A stretch of 64,000 nt of DNA from JAXJSP01 sp036310005 (GTDB taxonomy: Bacteria > Bacillota > Clostridia > Oscillospirales > Acutalibacteraceae): assembly GCA_036310005.1 (NCBI GenBank), contig JAXJSP010000027.1, positions 11,309 to 75,308 of the forward strand, given 5' to 3'. A program made the position numbers and the translations under genes. The first letter of the stretch is position 1; the number at the start of each line of letters is the position of its first letter. Shown piece after piece: positions 16,097 to 24,107 of this stretch. The notes under the pieces are model-generated. The model was given only the letters and a program-made list of their open reading frames with translations. It had not been told where the DNA came from and ran no database searches.

Positions 16097-16909
16097 TTAT
16101 TCAAGATTAAGACGCTTTTTAATAATTGAATCTGTAATCAGATAATAAACAACGCCGAGTACCGCTTCCCACAAGATAAACAGGCAAAGTCCTATGTGTA
16201 TGCTCTCAAACGGATTCTTGTAAATGAAATCGGCAATCTGTTCAATAGGCAGATAGTCATAAAATTTGACTACTAATGTAATAAGTATCGTTCCGAGAAT
16301 CTGGCATATAAAGTAGTAAGCAAAATATGTGCCGAATGCCGAGAGTACTCTGTTTTTCTTTGCAAGTTGACCTATTGCAATACAAGCATAAAAAAGCATA
16401 AAGCCCGAAATTGTTGCGACTAATAGGAAAACTACTGCCTCGATTATATAAAACGTTCCGTTTAAAGCGCCGCAGAATGCGAAAAACTCTTTCGCCAGAT
16501 AGTTTATTGCCTTAAATACCTCAACCAAAACTTCACCGAATGTCGCAATTGATGCCGACAGTAAAATCGCTGCCAAAGAAACAACCGAAAATACGGTTGC
16601 AACAAGCACCTTGACAAAAATATGCTGTGATGCTGTTACAGGCAGGGTAAATGACAGATAACCCTCTAAAGTAAACAGGTTTTTATAAAATCTTGTTATG
16701 CCTACAAACACCGTCATAAAAACGCACACAAGCATTGTTATAACGAGTGCGGCAACAGATGAGCCGAAAACTATACTGTAAATTTCGGAACGGTTTTCAA
16801 AAAGTTGTACAAATCTGTTAAGCAACGAAACGCCGAAAAGTATTAAAATCATCGGCAGCATTGTTCTTGCGTAGGCAATAAATTCATATTTAATAAGTTT
16901 CTTTACCAT
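16097..16909 (-). CDS. ABC-2-type transporter permease
   Basis: This 270-residue integral membrane protein has about six hydrophobic segments (near residues 15-35, 52-72, 100-130, 150-180, 190-220 and 240-262). It starts with VKKLIKYEFIAYAR, typical of ABC-2 permeases in regulator-linked exporters. It overlaps the ATPase gene by 7 bp. The substrate is unknown; similar operons respond to cell-wall-active compounds. Confidence 0.85.
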   Translation of the reverse strand: MVKKLIKYEFIAYARTMLPMILILFGVSLLNRFVQLFENRSEIYSIVFGSSVAALVITMLVCVFMTVFVGITRFYKNLFTLEGYLSFTLPVTASQHIFVKVLVATVFSVVSLAAILLSASIATFGEVLVEVFKAINYLAKEFFAFCGALNGTFYIIEAVVFLLVATISGFMLFYACIAIGQLAKKNRVLSAFGTYFAYYFICQILGTILITLVVKFYDYLPIEQIADFIYKNPFESIHIGLCLFILWEAVLGVVYYLITDSIIKKRLNLE

Positions 16910-17610
16910 TTGAATACCTCCCTGAATAACGCATCTACACTCTTGCCTTTTTCTTCTCTGATATTATCAACAGTGTCCTGAAGCAAAATCTCGCCCTGCT
17001 GAATGAAAATAACTTCATCAAGCACCTGTTCAATATCCGAAATAAGATGAGTTGAAATAATGACGCTTGAATTGGGATTATAATTATTGATAATTGTCGA
17101 AATAACATAATCTCTTGTTGCCGGGTCAACTCCCGCAATCGGCTCGTCTAATACATAAAGCAAAGCATTTCTGCTCATTACCAGAATAAGACAAACTTTT
17201 TCCTTGTTGCCCTTTGATAAACTTTTTAATTTCATTTTCGGCTCAATTGAAAGTCGCGACAACATTTCATACGCAAGATTTTCTCTGAAATCATCATAAA
17301 AATCTTTAAACATTGTTACAATCTGCTCAACCGTCATCCAGGAATTAAGATAAGAGTTGTCGGGCAGGTAAGATACTACCTTTTTTGTGTTTACTCCCGG
17401 TTTCTCTCCGTTGATATAAATATCGCCCTCACTCGGGGTTAAAAGCCCGTTGATTATTTTAATAAGCGTTGTCTTTCCGGAGCCGTTAGGTCCGAGCAAA
17501 CCTATTATTTTTCCGCTTTCAACCGTAAGATTAATTTTGTTAAGTGCTTTTAGTTTTCCGTAGTCTTTTACTAAATTTTCGCACCTTAATATTTCACTCA
17601 TTCGCTCCAC
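16903..17610 (-). CDS. ABC transporter ATP-binding protein (YtrB-like)
   Basis: Walker A is GPNGSGKTT (about residues 40-48), the signature region is LKSLSKGNKEKVCLILVM and Walker B is LLYVLDEPIAGVDP. The LSKGNKEK signature (instead of LSGGQ) is typical of the YtrB/EcsA-like exporter ATPases linked to GntR regulators. It overlaps the regulator gene by 13 bp and the permease by 7 bp, so the three are translationally coupled. Confidence 0.93.
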   Translation of the reverse strand: MERMSEILRCENLVKDYGKLKALNKINLTVESGKIIGLLGPNGSGKTTLIKIINGLLTPSEGDIYINGEKPGVNTKKVVSYLPDNSYLNSWMTVEQIVTMFKDFYDDFRENLAYEMLSRLSIEPKMKLKSLSKGNKEKVCLILVMSRNALLYVLDEPIAGVDPATRDYVISTIINNYNPNSSVIISTHLISDIEQVLDEVIFIQQGEILLQDTVDNIREEKGKSVDALFREVFKW

Positions 17611-17957
17611 TCCTCAACATATTTTTTTATACCGTCTGTATCAACTCCTAGTTGATTCATACTTTCAAAATATTCCTTTGTCTTGTTTTTTATCAGCCCT
17701 GCAACAATTTCTTTTGCGGTCTGAGTTTCCTCCCTGACAAACCATCCCGTTCCTCTGACGGAATAAATCAACCCGTATCGCTCTAACTCTTCAAAAGATT
17801 TCTGTACGGTATTCGGGTTTACCCCAGCCTCCAATGCAACCTCTCGCACGGAAAATAACTTCGCGCCCGCCGCAATTTCTCCGCTCGCGATTAAAACACA
17901 AATCTGCTCGCATAGTTGCGGACATATCGGCCTTTGTTTATCTATTTTCCATTCCAT
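17598..17957 (-). CDS. GntR-family regulator, YtrA subfamily
   Basis: This small 119-residue repressor-like protein has an N-terminal winged helix (ICVLIASGEIAAGAKLFSVR then EAGVNPNTVQKSFEELERYG) and only a short C-terminal helical tail, the hallmark of YtrA-type GntR proteins. It heads its own operon. A 13-bp perfect inverted repeat overlaps its promoter, strongly suggesting autoregulation with release by an unknown signal. The start is ATG at 17957 behind GGAAGGAG. Confidence 0.93.
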   Translation of the reverse strand: MEWKIDKQRPICPQLCEQICVLIASGEIAAGAKLFSVREVALEAGVNPNTVQKSFEELERYGLIYSVRGTGWFVREETQTAKEIVAGLIKNKTKEYFESMNQLGVDTDGIKKYVEEWSE

Positions 17958-17978
17958 TGAGTCATCTCCTTCCTTGTG

Positions 17979-18028
17979 TTGTACTACTGTACTATTTATA
18001 TAATACAGTAGTACAATATATTTGTCAA
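17979..18028 (-). promoter_or_regulatory. Promoter with 13-bp inverted-repeat operator for the YtrA-type regulator
   Basis: TTGTACTACTGTA (17979-17991) and TACAGTAGTACAA (18004-18016) are perfect inverted copies separated by 12 bp. On the minus strand the promoter is TTGACA (18023-18028), 17 bp, TATTAT (18000-18005). One half-site fills most of the spacer and the other lies just past the -10 box, an ideal repressor position. The symmetry and spacing resemble known YtrA-type sites. Confidence 0.9.
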
Positions 18029-18093
18029 GAGGGAAAATAAATATAATTTTCTTGTTATTTTGGCAAACGGGGAATAAATATGCCTTGTCCTGT

Positions 18094-18101
18094 CATATTG
18101 T
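18094..18101 (+). promoter_or_regulatory. Possible SigE-type promoter of spoIIID
   Basis: CATATTGT resembles the sporulation sigma-E -10 element (CATAnnnT). An AT-rich AATAAATA lies 13-14 bp upstream. In B. subtilis spoIIID is SigE-dependent, so the match is plausible but weak by sequence alone. Confidence 0.4.
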
Positions 18102-18128
18102 ATACTAATCTGATTGGAGTTGAGCAGA

Positions 18129-18380
18129 ATGAAAGGTATAGTAGAGGAGAGGGCAGTAGAACTCGGCGAATATATAATAGAAAACAAAGCAACGGTAAGG
18201 GCTACTGCAAAAAGATTTCATATTTCAAAATCAACTGTTCATAAAGATGTATCGCAAAGATTAAAAACGGTGCAGCCGCAACTGTACTGCGAGGTTAAAA
18301 AAGTGCTTGATTTAAACAAGGCACAGCGACATATACGAGGCGGACTTGCAACAAAAATGAAATACAGTCAATACAGATAA
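18129..18380 (+). CDS. spoIIID: Sporulation transcriptional regulator SpoIIID
   Basis: SpoIIID is the small mother-cell DNA-binding regulator acting with SigE during sporulation. The helix-turn-helix (TVRATAKRFHISKSTVHKDV) and the C-terminal KVLDLNKAQRHIRGGLATK basic helix match the family closely. The length from the ATG at 18129 is 83 residues, near the usual 80-95. The ATG is preferred to a TTG at 18114 because GGAG at 18116-18119 is correctly spaced and the family begins at this point. Its presence is strong evidence that the organism forms endospores. Confidence 0.95.
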   Translation: MKGIVEERAVELGEYIIENKATVRATAKRFHISKSTVHKDVSQRLKTVQPQLYCEVKKVLDLNKAQRHIRGGLATKMKYSQYR

Positions 18381-18418
18381 AAAAAGGTGTCGGGTTTGGC
18401 AACGCCACATAAGGAAGT
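18379..18418 (+). repeat. Left inverted repeat flanking the DeoR cassette
   Basis: A7-GGTGTCGG, then an AACGCCACATAAGGAAGT segment, starts at the spoIIID stop. Its reverse complement aligns along about 40 bp with 21450-21490, so the two bracket a 3.1-kb segment in inverted orientation. Confidence 0.65.
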
Positions 18419-18450
18419 TTTTATGTAGGGTAAAATGCCATTAGCGGTAT

Positions 18451-18491
18451 AAAAAACAACACCGTCTGCCCCTTCAGGGGGTAGGCGGTGT
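18451..18491 (-). terminator. Terminator of the transporter/phosphodiesterase operon
   Basis: The stem ACACCG-t-CTGCCCC / GGGGG-TAG-g-CGGTGT is followed on the minus strand by TTGTTTTTT. It ends the DeoR operon. Confidence 0.85.
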
Positions 18492-18519
18492 AATCTATTT
18501 TATTAAAATAGTATAAAAT

Positions 18520-19728
18520 TTAAGATAAGATTTTCAATTTCCACGGCTTGACGCACGCTATACATATTGCGGTGCCGAGAAGGGCAATCAGCAGCCAAAC
18601 AAGAAGAGTATTGCTCCAACCGATATTTTCAGAAAGCACGGCTATTCCGTATGTTGATATGGCGCTTCCTATATATGTGCAGGAATTTAATATGCCCGAT
18701 ACGGTTGAGACATTTCCCTGTGACTTGAAAAAGGGAGGTATCATACAAATAAGTATTAAATTCACACCGTGCATACTGCCTGTAAGCAGAGCGGAAAACA
18801 GAACTGAAAAAGCCGCGTTTTCACCTGTAAGTAAAAAGAGTGCGAGCGCAGAAAGGGCGCCTGTAAAAAAGAATATTCCGGCGCACATCATGGGATTTGT
18901 GAATTTCTTTATATACAGTTTTGCGGCCACCTGCACGCAAATTATACCGAATAACGGAAGAACGACTCCGGTTAAAATAGACGTCGCGTTACTCATGCTG
19001 TAGGTTTCCGAAATGTATGACGGCATCCAGGTGGTCACACCGTCTCTTAACATTCCCTGAAGTATTATTGCCGCCATCACGCCTATCATAACAATACCGA
19101 ATAATGAACTTTTTCCGGTATTGTTACGGCTAACTTCGGTTTTTGTTACAGCGGTGACCGTTTCATATGCATACCTGTTCCATACAAAAATCATGACCGC
19201 TCCGCATACTGCCGAAAAAATAAAAACCGATTTCCAGCCGAAAAGCGATATTAACAGCGGAGATATAAGATATACCGCTATTGTGCCTATACTGCTTCCC
19301 CAAGAAACCTTGGCGGAGGCTTTTTTGTATTCCTCGTCGGACAGCAGTGCAGACATGAGTCTCACAAGCGGCGGCCACATAAAGCTTTGAGCAAAGCCGT
19401 TTATACACCAGACGCCAAGCATCTGATACGGATTTTTGCATAGGGGGATAAGCAAATTCATAAGCACAGTTAGTATAAGACCTAAAGTGACCAGCTTTTT
19501 AGGCGAAAATTTATCTCCGCATATTCCGCTTATTATTTGTCCGGTGCCGTAGGTTATAAAGCTCCCTGTCAGAGCCATTGAAAGCTGGGCTTTTGTAAAT
19601 CCGGTAGCGCTCACCATTTCAGAGATTATTGCGCCGTAATTTATTCTTGTTATATAGCTTATCATATATGTAACCGCAAAAAGCAAAGTTACAGCGGCGG
19701 CAGAGTTTCTATTAACTGATTTTATCAA
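18520..19728 (-). CDS. MFS transporter, OPA (organophosphate)-like
   Basis: This roughly 400-residue protein has 12 predicted membrane segments and resembles the organophosphate:phosphate antiporter branch (GlpT/UhpT-like). It opens with NYGAIISEMVSATGFTKAQL and carries GTGQIISGICGDKFSPKKLV, the loop 2-3 motif. A phosphodiesterase-like gene lies directly upstream, so import of a phosphorylated or organophosphate nutrient is plausible. The TTG at 19728 overlaps the upstream stop as TTGA and has AAGGGG suitably upstream. An alternative ATG at 19749 would add seven residues. Confidence 0.85.
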   Translation of the reverse strand: MIKSVNRNSAAAVTLLFAVTYMISYITRINYGAIISEMVSATGFTKAQLSMALTGSFITYGTGQIISGICGDKFSPKKLVTLGLILTVLMNLLIPLCKNPYQMLGVWCINGFAQSFMWPPLVRLMSALLSDEEYKKASAKVSWGSSIGTIAVYLISPLLISLFGWKSVFIFSAVCGAVMIFVWNRYAYETVTAVTKTEVSRNNTGKSSLFGIVMIGVMAAIILQGMLRDGVTTWMPSYISETYSMSNATSILTGVVLPLFGIICVQVAAKLYIKKFTNPMMCAGIFFFTGALSALALFLLTGENAAFSVLFSALLTGSMHGVNLILICMIPPFFKSQGNVSTVSGILNSCTYIGSAISTYGIAVLSENIGWSNTLLVWLLIALLGTAICIACVKPWKLKILS

Positions 19729-20489
19729 AATAAACTTTCCCCTTCCCATTCTCTATCCGGAGCAATGTCAAGAAGCTTCGCAACTGTCGGAGCAATATCC
19801 TTTATGCTTACGTTTTCAAGCTTTTCCCCGGCTTTAAAATCTTTTCCCTTGATAATTAACGGTATTGTCATATCCTCCGGTAAATCGGTTCCGTGAAATC
19901 TGTCATGACCGCCGTGATCTGCGGTAATAATAACGGTGTAATCCTCCGTCAGGGAATTTATAATTTTGTCAATCTCATCCCAGCTTCTGTTAACAGCGGA
20001 AATATACTCATTGCTCATCCAGCCGTATTTGTGACCTACTCCGTCGGTATCTCCTAAATACAAAAAGGTGAAATCGGTATAAAAGTCAGACATATATTCA
20101 ATTGCCGCGTCAGTAATGATTTTGTTTGCTCTATCGTAACCGATATTTCTACCCCTACAAAAATATGAAAAACTAAGCGAGTCAGGCCTTGTCAAATCGC
20201 GCAGTTCTTCCCAATTATAGAAGAAAGCAGAGCTTTTATTATTATTTTTAATTACTTCGCACAAGCCGTTGATAGGTCTTACCTGCGGTGCATAGATATT
20301 TGTTGTGGTCCCGTGTCTTGAAGGGTCAACGCTGTGAAAAAGCGACATATGGCACGGGAGCGTTACCGATGGCATTACGGTTTTAGCTTCCATGGTGTAT
20401 GACGATTTTTCAATTATTTCCTGAGCTTTCTGTATGTCAGTTAAAGAATCCGGTCTCATTCCGTCAACTAAAATTAATAATACTCTCAT
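19725..20489 (-). CDS. Alkaline phosphatase superfamily phosphodiesterase
   Basis: This 254-residue enzyme belongs to the nucleotide pyrophosphatase/phosphodiesterase-like branch of the alkaline phosphatase superfamily. Metal and nucleophile sites are visible: LVDGMRPD (Asp near residue 8), the Thr nucleophile in MPSVTLPCHMS, LGDTDGVGHKYG and TADHGGHD. There is no signal peptide, so it appears cytoplasmic. This fits hydrolysis of a substrate brought in by the OPA-like transporter in the same operon. It overlaps the DeoR gene by 4 bp. The substrate is not determined. Confidence 0.88.
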   Translation of the reverse strand: MRVLLILVDGMRPDSLTDIQKAQEIIEKSSYTMEAKTVMPSVTLPCHMSLFHSVDPSRHGTTTNIYAPQVRPINGLCEVIKNNNKSSAFFYNWEELRDLTRPDSLSFSYFCRGRNIGYDRANKIITDAAIEYMSDFYTDFTFLYLGDTDGVGHKYGWMSNEYISAVNRSWDEIDKIINSLTEDYTVIITADHGGHDRFHGTDLPEDMTIPLIIKGKDFKAGEKLENVSIKDIAPTVAKLLDIAPDREWEGESLF

Positions 20490-21256
20490 TTTTTATTTCC
20501 TCCGATATAAAGATTTATTTTGTGCTCTTTATATAATTTTTCTAATTCTGAATTTATATTGCAATCGGTGATATAGCGGTATTCGGTTTTCATATCGTCA
20601 AGCTTTAAAAGTGCTTTTTTCTCAAACTTACTGCTGTCGGCAAGAATGAAAATTTCATCAGACGATTTAATCATCTGCTCTTGAATTTGGTATAAATCCT
20701 TCTGATAATCACATATTCCGAACTCAAACGAAACTGCGGAAGGGAAAATAAAGGCTTTCTGCACATGCAGATTTTGAAGCATACTGAGTGTCAATGAACC
20801 GTAAAAGGCTTTTTCGTTCGGTAAATAATATCCTCCGCACAAAATTACGGAAAAGCTGTCGCAAAGTATGTTAAAAACTTCAATGGAATGTGTAACTACG
20901 GTAAGCTTTGAAAATTTCTCTTTTAAAACTTTCGAAAAAGATATTGCCGTGCTGCCTGAATCGATGCCTATAATATCACCGTCAGAGATAAATTCCATTG
21001 CCTTTAAAGCAAGATATCTCTTTTGCTCCGTAAATTCCTTGTTCCGTTCGTTTAAATTCAAATAGGGCTTCATTTCTCCGATGGCAACGGCTCCGCCATG
21101 TACTCTTGAAAGGAGTCCGTGTCTTTCCATTTCAAGTAAATCTCTTCGGACTGTCTCTATTGATACATCAAAAAGCTCAACAAGGGCCGGAGTTGTGACA
21201 GCACCGTTGTTCTTGACTATTTCATAGATTTTATCTTGCCGCTCTTTTGCAAACAT
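20486..21256 (-). CDS. DeoR-family transcriptional regulator
   Basis: A DeoR winged helix at the N-terminus (ERQDKIYEIVKNNGAVTT, VSIETVRRDLLEMERHG, SRVHGGAV) is followed by the sugar-phosphate sensing DeoRC domain (DGDIIGIDSGSTA, LTVVTHSIEVFN, ILCGGYY). DeoR repressors usually sense phosphorylated sugars, which fits the downstream transporter and phosphodiesterase. The ATG at 21256 is behind a strong AAGGAGGC; the upstream longer frame is not family-like. An 8-bp palindrome in its promoter suggests autoregulation. Confidence 0.93.
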   Translation of the reverse strand: MFAKERQDKIYEIVKNNGAVTTPALVELFDVSIETVRRDLLEMERHGLLSRVHGGAVAIGEMKPYLNLNERNKEFTEQKRYLALKAMEFISDGDIIGIDSGSTAISFSKVLKEKFSKLTVVTHSIEVFNILCDSFSVILCGGYYLPNEKAFYGSLTLSMLQNLHVQKAFIFPSAVSFEFGICDYQKDLYQIQEQMIKSSDEIFILADSSKFEKKALLKLDDMKTEYRYITDCNINSELEKLYKEHKINLYIGGNKK

Positions 21257-21282
21257 TTGCAATTGCCTCCTTATATATGCAC

Positions 21283-21311
21283 ATAATAACACATAATTAC
21301 AATTATGTCAA
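21283..21311 (-). promoter_or_regulatory. Promoter and palindromic operator of the DeoR operon
   Basis: On the minus strand, TTGACA (21306-21311), 17 bp and TATTAT (21283-21288) are seen. ACATAATT (21291-21298) and AATTATGT (21301-21308) form a perfect palindrome with a 2-bp centre, inside the spacer and part of the -35 box. A further ACATAAT copy at 21281-21287 makes a direct repeat. Confidence 0.85.
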
Positions 21312-21356
21312 CAGAAATAACACTTTTTTACGAATGTGAGATTTTGTTTTCACATA

Positions 21357-21404
21357 AAGAAAGACAGCGTAAAAAGCATTTCTGCCCTCTACGCTGTCTT
21401 TTCG
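21357..21404 (-). terminator. Terminator of the phage lysis genes
   Basis: AAGACAGCGTA (21361-21371) pairs with TACGCTGTCTT (21390-21400) around an 18-base loop. On the minus strand it follows the holin gene and has a short U-rich tail. Confidence 0.65.
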
Positions 21405-21449
21405 CTTTTGCAACGCCCATAAAGTATAATTTTGATGTGTCTTCAAATT

Positions 21450-21490
21450 ACTTTCTTATATGGCGTTAGCATTTACCGACACCTTTTTTT
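21450..21490 (-). repeat. Right inverted repeat flanking the DeoR cassette
   Basis: ACTTTCTTATATGGCGTTAG, then CCGACACC-T7, is the inverted counterpart of 18379-18418. It also contains one arm (GGCGTTAGC) of a longer internal inverted repeat with GCAACGCC at 21410-21417. It overlaps the stop of the holin gene. Confidence 0.65.
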
Positions 21491-21680
21491 ATTTTTTAGA
21501 ATCTACAATGCTTTCTCCGATTATATATGCAATTAAAGTACCGCACGACATTATAATGCTTGCAATATCGCTTACTGTTGAATCGGGCACATTAAACGCG
21601 ATAAGTAACGGAGTAACAAAGCCGACTAATGCCGCTAAAAACTTTCTGCTTGTAAATTTTTTAAGTAATTCAGTTTTCAT
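21489..21680 (-). CDS. Small phage holin
   Basis: This 63-residue protein has two hydrophobic helices (about residues 14-30 and 38-54), a charged N-terminus and a charged C-terminal tail (GESIVDSKK), the usual layout of a small class II holin. It overlaps the preceding XhlA-like gene by 11 bp and follows an endolysin gene. A holin would let the endolysin reach the wall. Confidence 0.8.
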   Translation of the reverse strand: MKTELLKKFTSRKFLAALVGFVTPLLIAFNVPDSTVSDIASIIMSCGTLIAYIIGESIVDSKK

Positions 21681-21930
21681 ATCTTACCTGTCTTTCTATT
21701 TCTTCTAAATCATTTATTCTGTGATTTGCGACCTTTAAGGTTTCATCAATAACTGCATTATGCTGTTCGATAATATAAACACGCTCAATTAAGTTGTTGT
21801 GCTTATCGACTTTTTTCTCAAGTTGTTCAATGCGGTAATTAATAAGTTTTGAATTGATAATCACGCCCGATACCGTTCCTACTATCGTACCCGCAAGACT
21901 TATTAAAGCCACTAAAATTTCAACTTTCAT
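21670..21930 (-). CDS. XhlA/BhlA-like holin accessory protein
   Basis: This 86-residue protein has one N-terminal membrane helix (ILVALISLAGTIVGTVSGVI, residues 4-23) and a long coiled coil (about residues 30-80). This general form is seen in haemolysin XhlA/BhlA-type lysis helpers, although XhlA has its helix at the C-terminus. Its place between an endolysin and a small holin supports a lysis role. Confidence 0.7.
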   Translation of the reverse strand: MKVEILVALISLAGTIVGTVSGVIINSKLINYRIEQLEKKVDKHNNLIERVYIIEQHNAVIDETLKVANHRINDLEEIERQVRYEN

Positions 21931-21931
21931 T

Positions 21932-22576
21932 TTAAGTGTTTTTTAAAGCCTCCCGAGTTTTCTTACCGCAAATACCGTCTGCTGTTAAACCGCAAGATTT
22001 TTGGAATTTCTTAATTGAGTTTTCGGTATTATCTCCGCAGATACCGTCAATTTCACCTACTGTAAAGCCTACCCTGTTTAACTCAAACTGTACCCACTTG
22101 ACACCGCTGCCGTATGAGCCGAGTTTAATATTTTTTACAGGCTCTCTGTAAGGGTTTTTACCGCCGAAAGTGTCTTTTTTGATTTGCTTTGACGAATACC
22201 AGAAAGATTTATTGCTTCTTGTGTCAATATGAGTAAAACTGTCATAATGCCCTATACCCTTAATACCGATTTGTTCTGCATACTGTGCCACTTTCAAAGG
22301 CGCAACATCTTTTATAGAAATATCGGCAGCCTGACCTTTTAAATGAAAAGAATTTTTAGCGCCGAAAACTTCGCTGTTGTGTTTAGAGCATCTGTATGCG
22401 CTGTTGATTATAACTTCCTTTTTAAAATGATTTCTTATCTGTTGCAAATACTGTATAAGTTTTTCATCAATTTTCGTTTCTGCGCAACAGTTTTTACCTT
22501 TGCAGTCAAATTCAACACAATTAAAATTATCGCTTAATTTGGTTTTTTTGCCTTTTTTATATGTTTTCACCGACAC
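21932..22576 (-). CDS. Phage endolysin: M15-type peptidase plus peptidoglycan-binding domain
   Basis: The N-terminal peptidase M15_3-like domain has the zinc motifs SAYRCSKHN then SFHLKGQAADIS (H-x-x-x-x-x-x-D) and IGHYDSFTHIDTR. The C-terminal PG_binding_1 repeat (GSYGSGVKWVQFELNRVGF ... GICGDNTENSIKKFQKSCGL) begins near residue 150. No signal peptide is seen, as in phage endolysins that rely on a holin. The start is GTG at 22576. An extra Cys cluster (CVEFDCKGKNCC) is present near the N-terminus. Confidence 0.92.
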   Translation of the reverse strand: MSVKTYKKGKKTKLSDNFNCVEFDCKGKNCCAETKIDEKLIQYLQQIRNHFKKEVIINSAYRCSKHNSEVFGAKNSFHLKGQAADISIKDVAPLKVAQYAEQIGIKGIGHYDSFTHIDTRSNKSFWYSSKQIKKDTFGGKNPYREPVKNIKLGSYGSGVKWVQFELNRVGFTVGEIDGICGDNTENSIKKFQKSCGLTADGICGKKTREALKNT

Positions 22577-22598
22577 AATCTACACCTGCCTTTTTTGA

Positions 22599-23297
22599 TT
22601 ATTTGTATAAAAGAGTCCAGCCCTTGTTTGTAGCGATTGCTTTTTGCTCATCTGTCAGTCTGTTTACAAGCGCGGTGCTGAATGTAACCGTATATGATAA
22701 GTCGGTTCCTGTTAAATCTTTAAGCGCATTAAACAGGCTTACCGCACTTTCTGCCGAGAGCAGAGTGGAGTTTTCAAGCGTAATTGATTTTGCAACTACT
22801 CCCTCAAAAGTGATATTTACAAGCGCTACGCAGTTATAAAAAGAGGTGCTGTTCCAAACGGTGTTTTCACTTGAAATAATCTTTTCAATGGTATTTAACT
22901 TTGTGCAAGCAGAGAAAACATAAGATGTGTTTACGGCATTACTCATATCAATTGTCGGAATTTCAGTAAAAGCGCTTCCGTCAAACATATTTGTAAAATG
23001 TTTTGATTTGGTCGTGTTCAAAGTGATGTTTAAATCATTTAAAATCTGTTTTAAACTGCCGCCGATTAAATTGTTAAAAAACATACCGTAAGCACCGTAA
23101 ACGGAAGTATTCATATTATACATCGGCTTAAAAGTAGCCTCTTTCCAACCGTAACCGGCAAAAGCATAATGATAGTCCTGTCTGTTGCCCTCGCTTTGAA
23201 AACTTTTCCAAAACTCCTGTAATTGTTTTTGCTTGCCGGCTGCAAACACTTTCGGTTCGTTTTCTGCAATTTTTGTTAAGATTTCTGCATTTGTCAT
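22599..23297 (-). CDS. BspA-like repeat protein of the phage tail module
   Basis: This 232-residue protein has leucine-rich, BspA-type repeats in its central part (FTEIPTIDMSNAVNTSYVFS, ACTKLNTIEKI). An N-terminal helical piece precedes them. Its start shares a base with the stop of the BppU-like gene. By position, between a baseplate protein and an endolysin, it is probably a tail-tip or receptor-binding protein, but this is inferred. Confidence 0.7.
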   Translation of the reverse strand: MTNAEILTKIAENEPKVFAAGKQKQLQEFWKSFQSEGNRQDYHYAFAGYGWKEATFKPMYNMNTSVYGAYGMFFNNLIGGSLKQILNDLNITLNTTKSKHFTNMFDGSAFTEIPTIDMSNAVNTSYVFSACTKLNTIEKIISSENTVWNSTSFYNCVALVNITFEGVVAKSITLENSTLLSAESAVSLFNALKDLTGTDLSYTVTFSTALVNRLTDEQKAIATNKGWTLLYK

Positions 23298-24070
23298 TAT
23301 TCGGTATCGCCCCTTATAATAGCCTCTTGTGCATCAAGCACCGCCTGAAGTCCCGAGTTTATCTCGCTTGTCTGTGCCGCAAGACCGTCAACGCTGTCAC
23401 TTAACTGATTATGGTATTTAAGCACATAATTTTTAACCGCTTCTGCGGAGGGTATCGCGTGTTCCGCATCATCATAGTCATCCATTGTACCCACACTCGG
23501 CAAGATAAGAGATACAATTTCGTCATCGTACGAACTGAGCATTGATTCGGTAGGTCCGCAGTTGACAAACTTGAGTTTACTTGTAATCTGCGCACCGGTT
23601 AAAATTTCATTTGCATAATTTGCAATTTCTGTTTTTGCGTTTTCGGGTATTTCATAACCGTAATATAAATCGTAAATTTTGTTGTATAAATCGTTATACA
23701 TTGAGAGAATCTGCTCATAGACACTCTGCGTGGGCGAGGAGGGAAGTTCTCCGTCGGTAATTCCGCTGTCCCTTACTTCAACAGTAGTGTAAATAGTGGG
23801 CATACGCTCGTCTTTATATATACCGTATAATGCTATTTTGAGTGTTCCCGGCTCAACTAAGCACTCATAAGGTATCGAAAAGGCTTTGTCGTTTTCAACT
23901 CCCTCAATTATAATTGTTTTATCGCTGCCCGTGAAATGAACTGTTTTAGTGTACTGCGCCCACTCATCGCTGAAAATGAATTTGATTTTTTCGGCGCCTA
24001 CCGTACCGCTCGGTATGACACCGCCCTCAAGCACTTTCAAAAAGGTTTTATCTGCCTTTATAACAAGCAT
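23297..24070 (-). CDS. Phage baseplate upper protein-like (BppU N-terminal type)
   Basis: The N-terminal 100 residues (KADKTFLKVLEGGVIPSG, IIIEGVENDKAFSIPYECL, KIALYGIYKDERMPTIYTT) resemble the BppU N-terminal domain found in siphophage and cryptic-phage tail proteins of Firmicutes. The C-terminal half is helical with coiled-coil character (SVDGLAAQTSEINSGLQAVL). The ATG at 24070 is used, directly behind GGAAAGGAGG; the upstream extension in frame overlaps a terminator. Confidence 0.8.
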   Translation of the reverse strand: MLVIKADKTFLKVLEGGVIPSGTVGAEKIKFIFSDEWAQYTKTVHFTGSDKTIIIEGVENDKAFSIPYECLVEPGTLKIALYGIYKDERMPTIYTTVEVRDSGITDGELPSSPTQSVYEQILSMYNDLYNKIYDLYYGYEIPENAKTEIANYANEILTGAQITSKLKFVNCGPTESMLSSYDDEIVSLILPSVGTMDDYDDAEHAIPSAEAVKNYVLKYHNQLSDSVDGLAAQTSEINSGLQAVLDAQEAIIRGDTE

Positions 24071-24107
24071 TTTTTCCTCCTTTCCGTTCCCATAAAAAAG
24101 AGGATAA

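Noticed and set aside
21408..21470. attC-like inverted arms (GCAACGCCC ... GGCGTTAGC)
   Set aside because: No integron integrase, attI or cassette array is present, and the core sites do not match the RYYYAAC/GTTRRRY arrangement convincingly.
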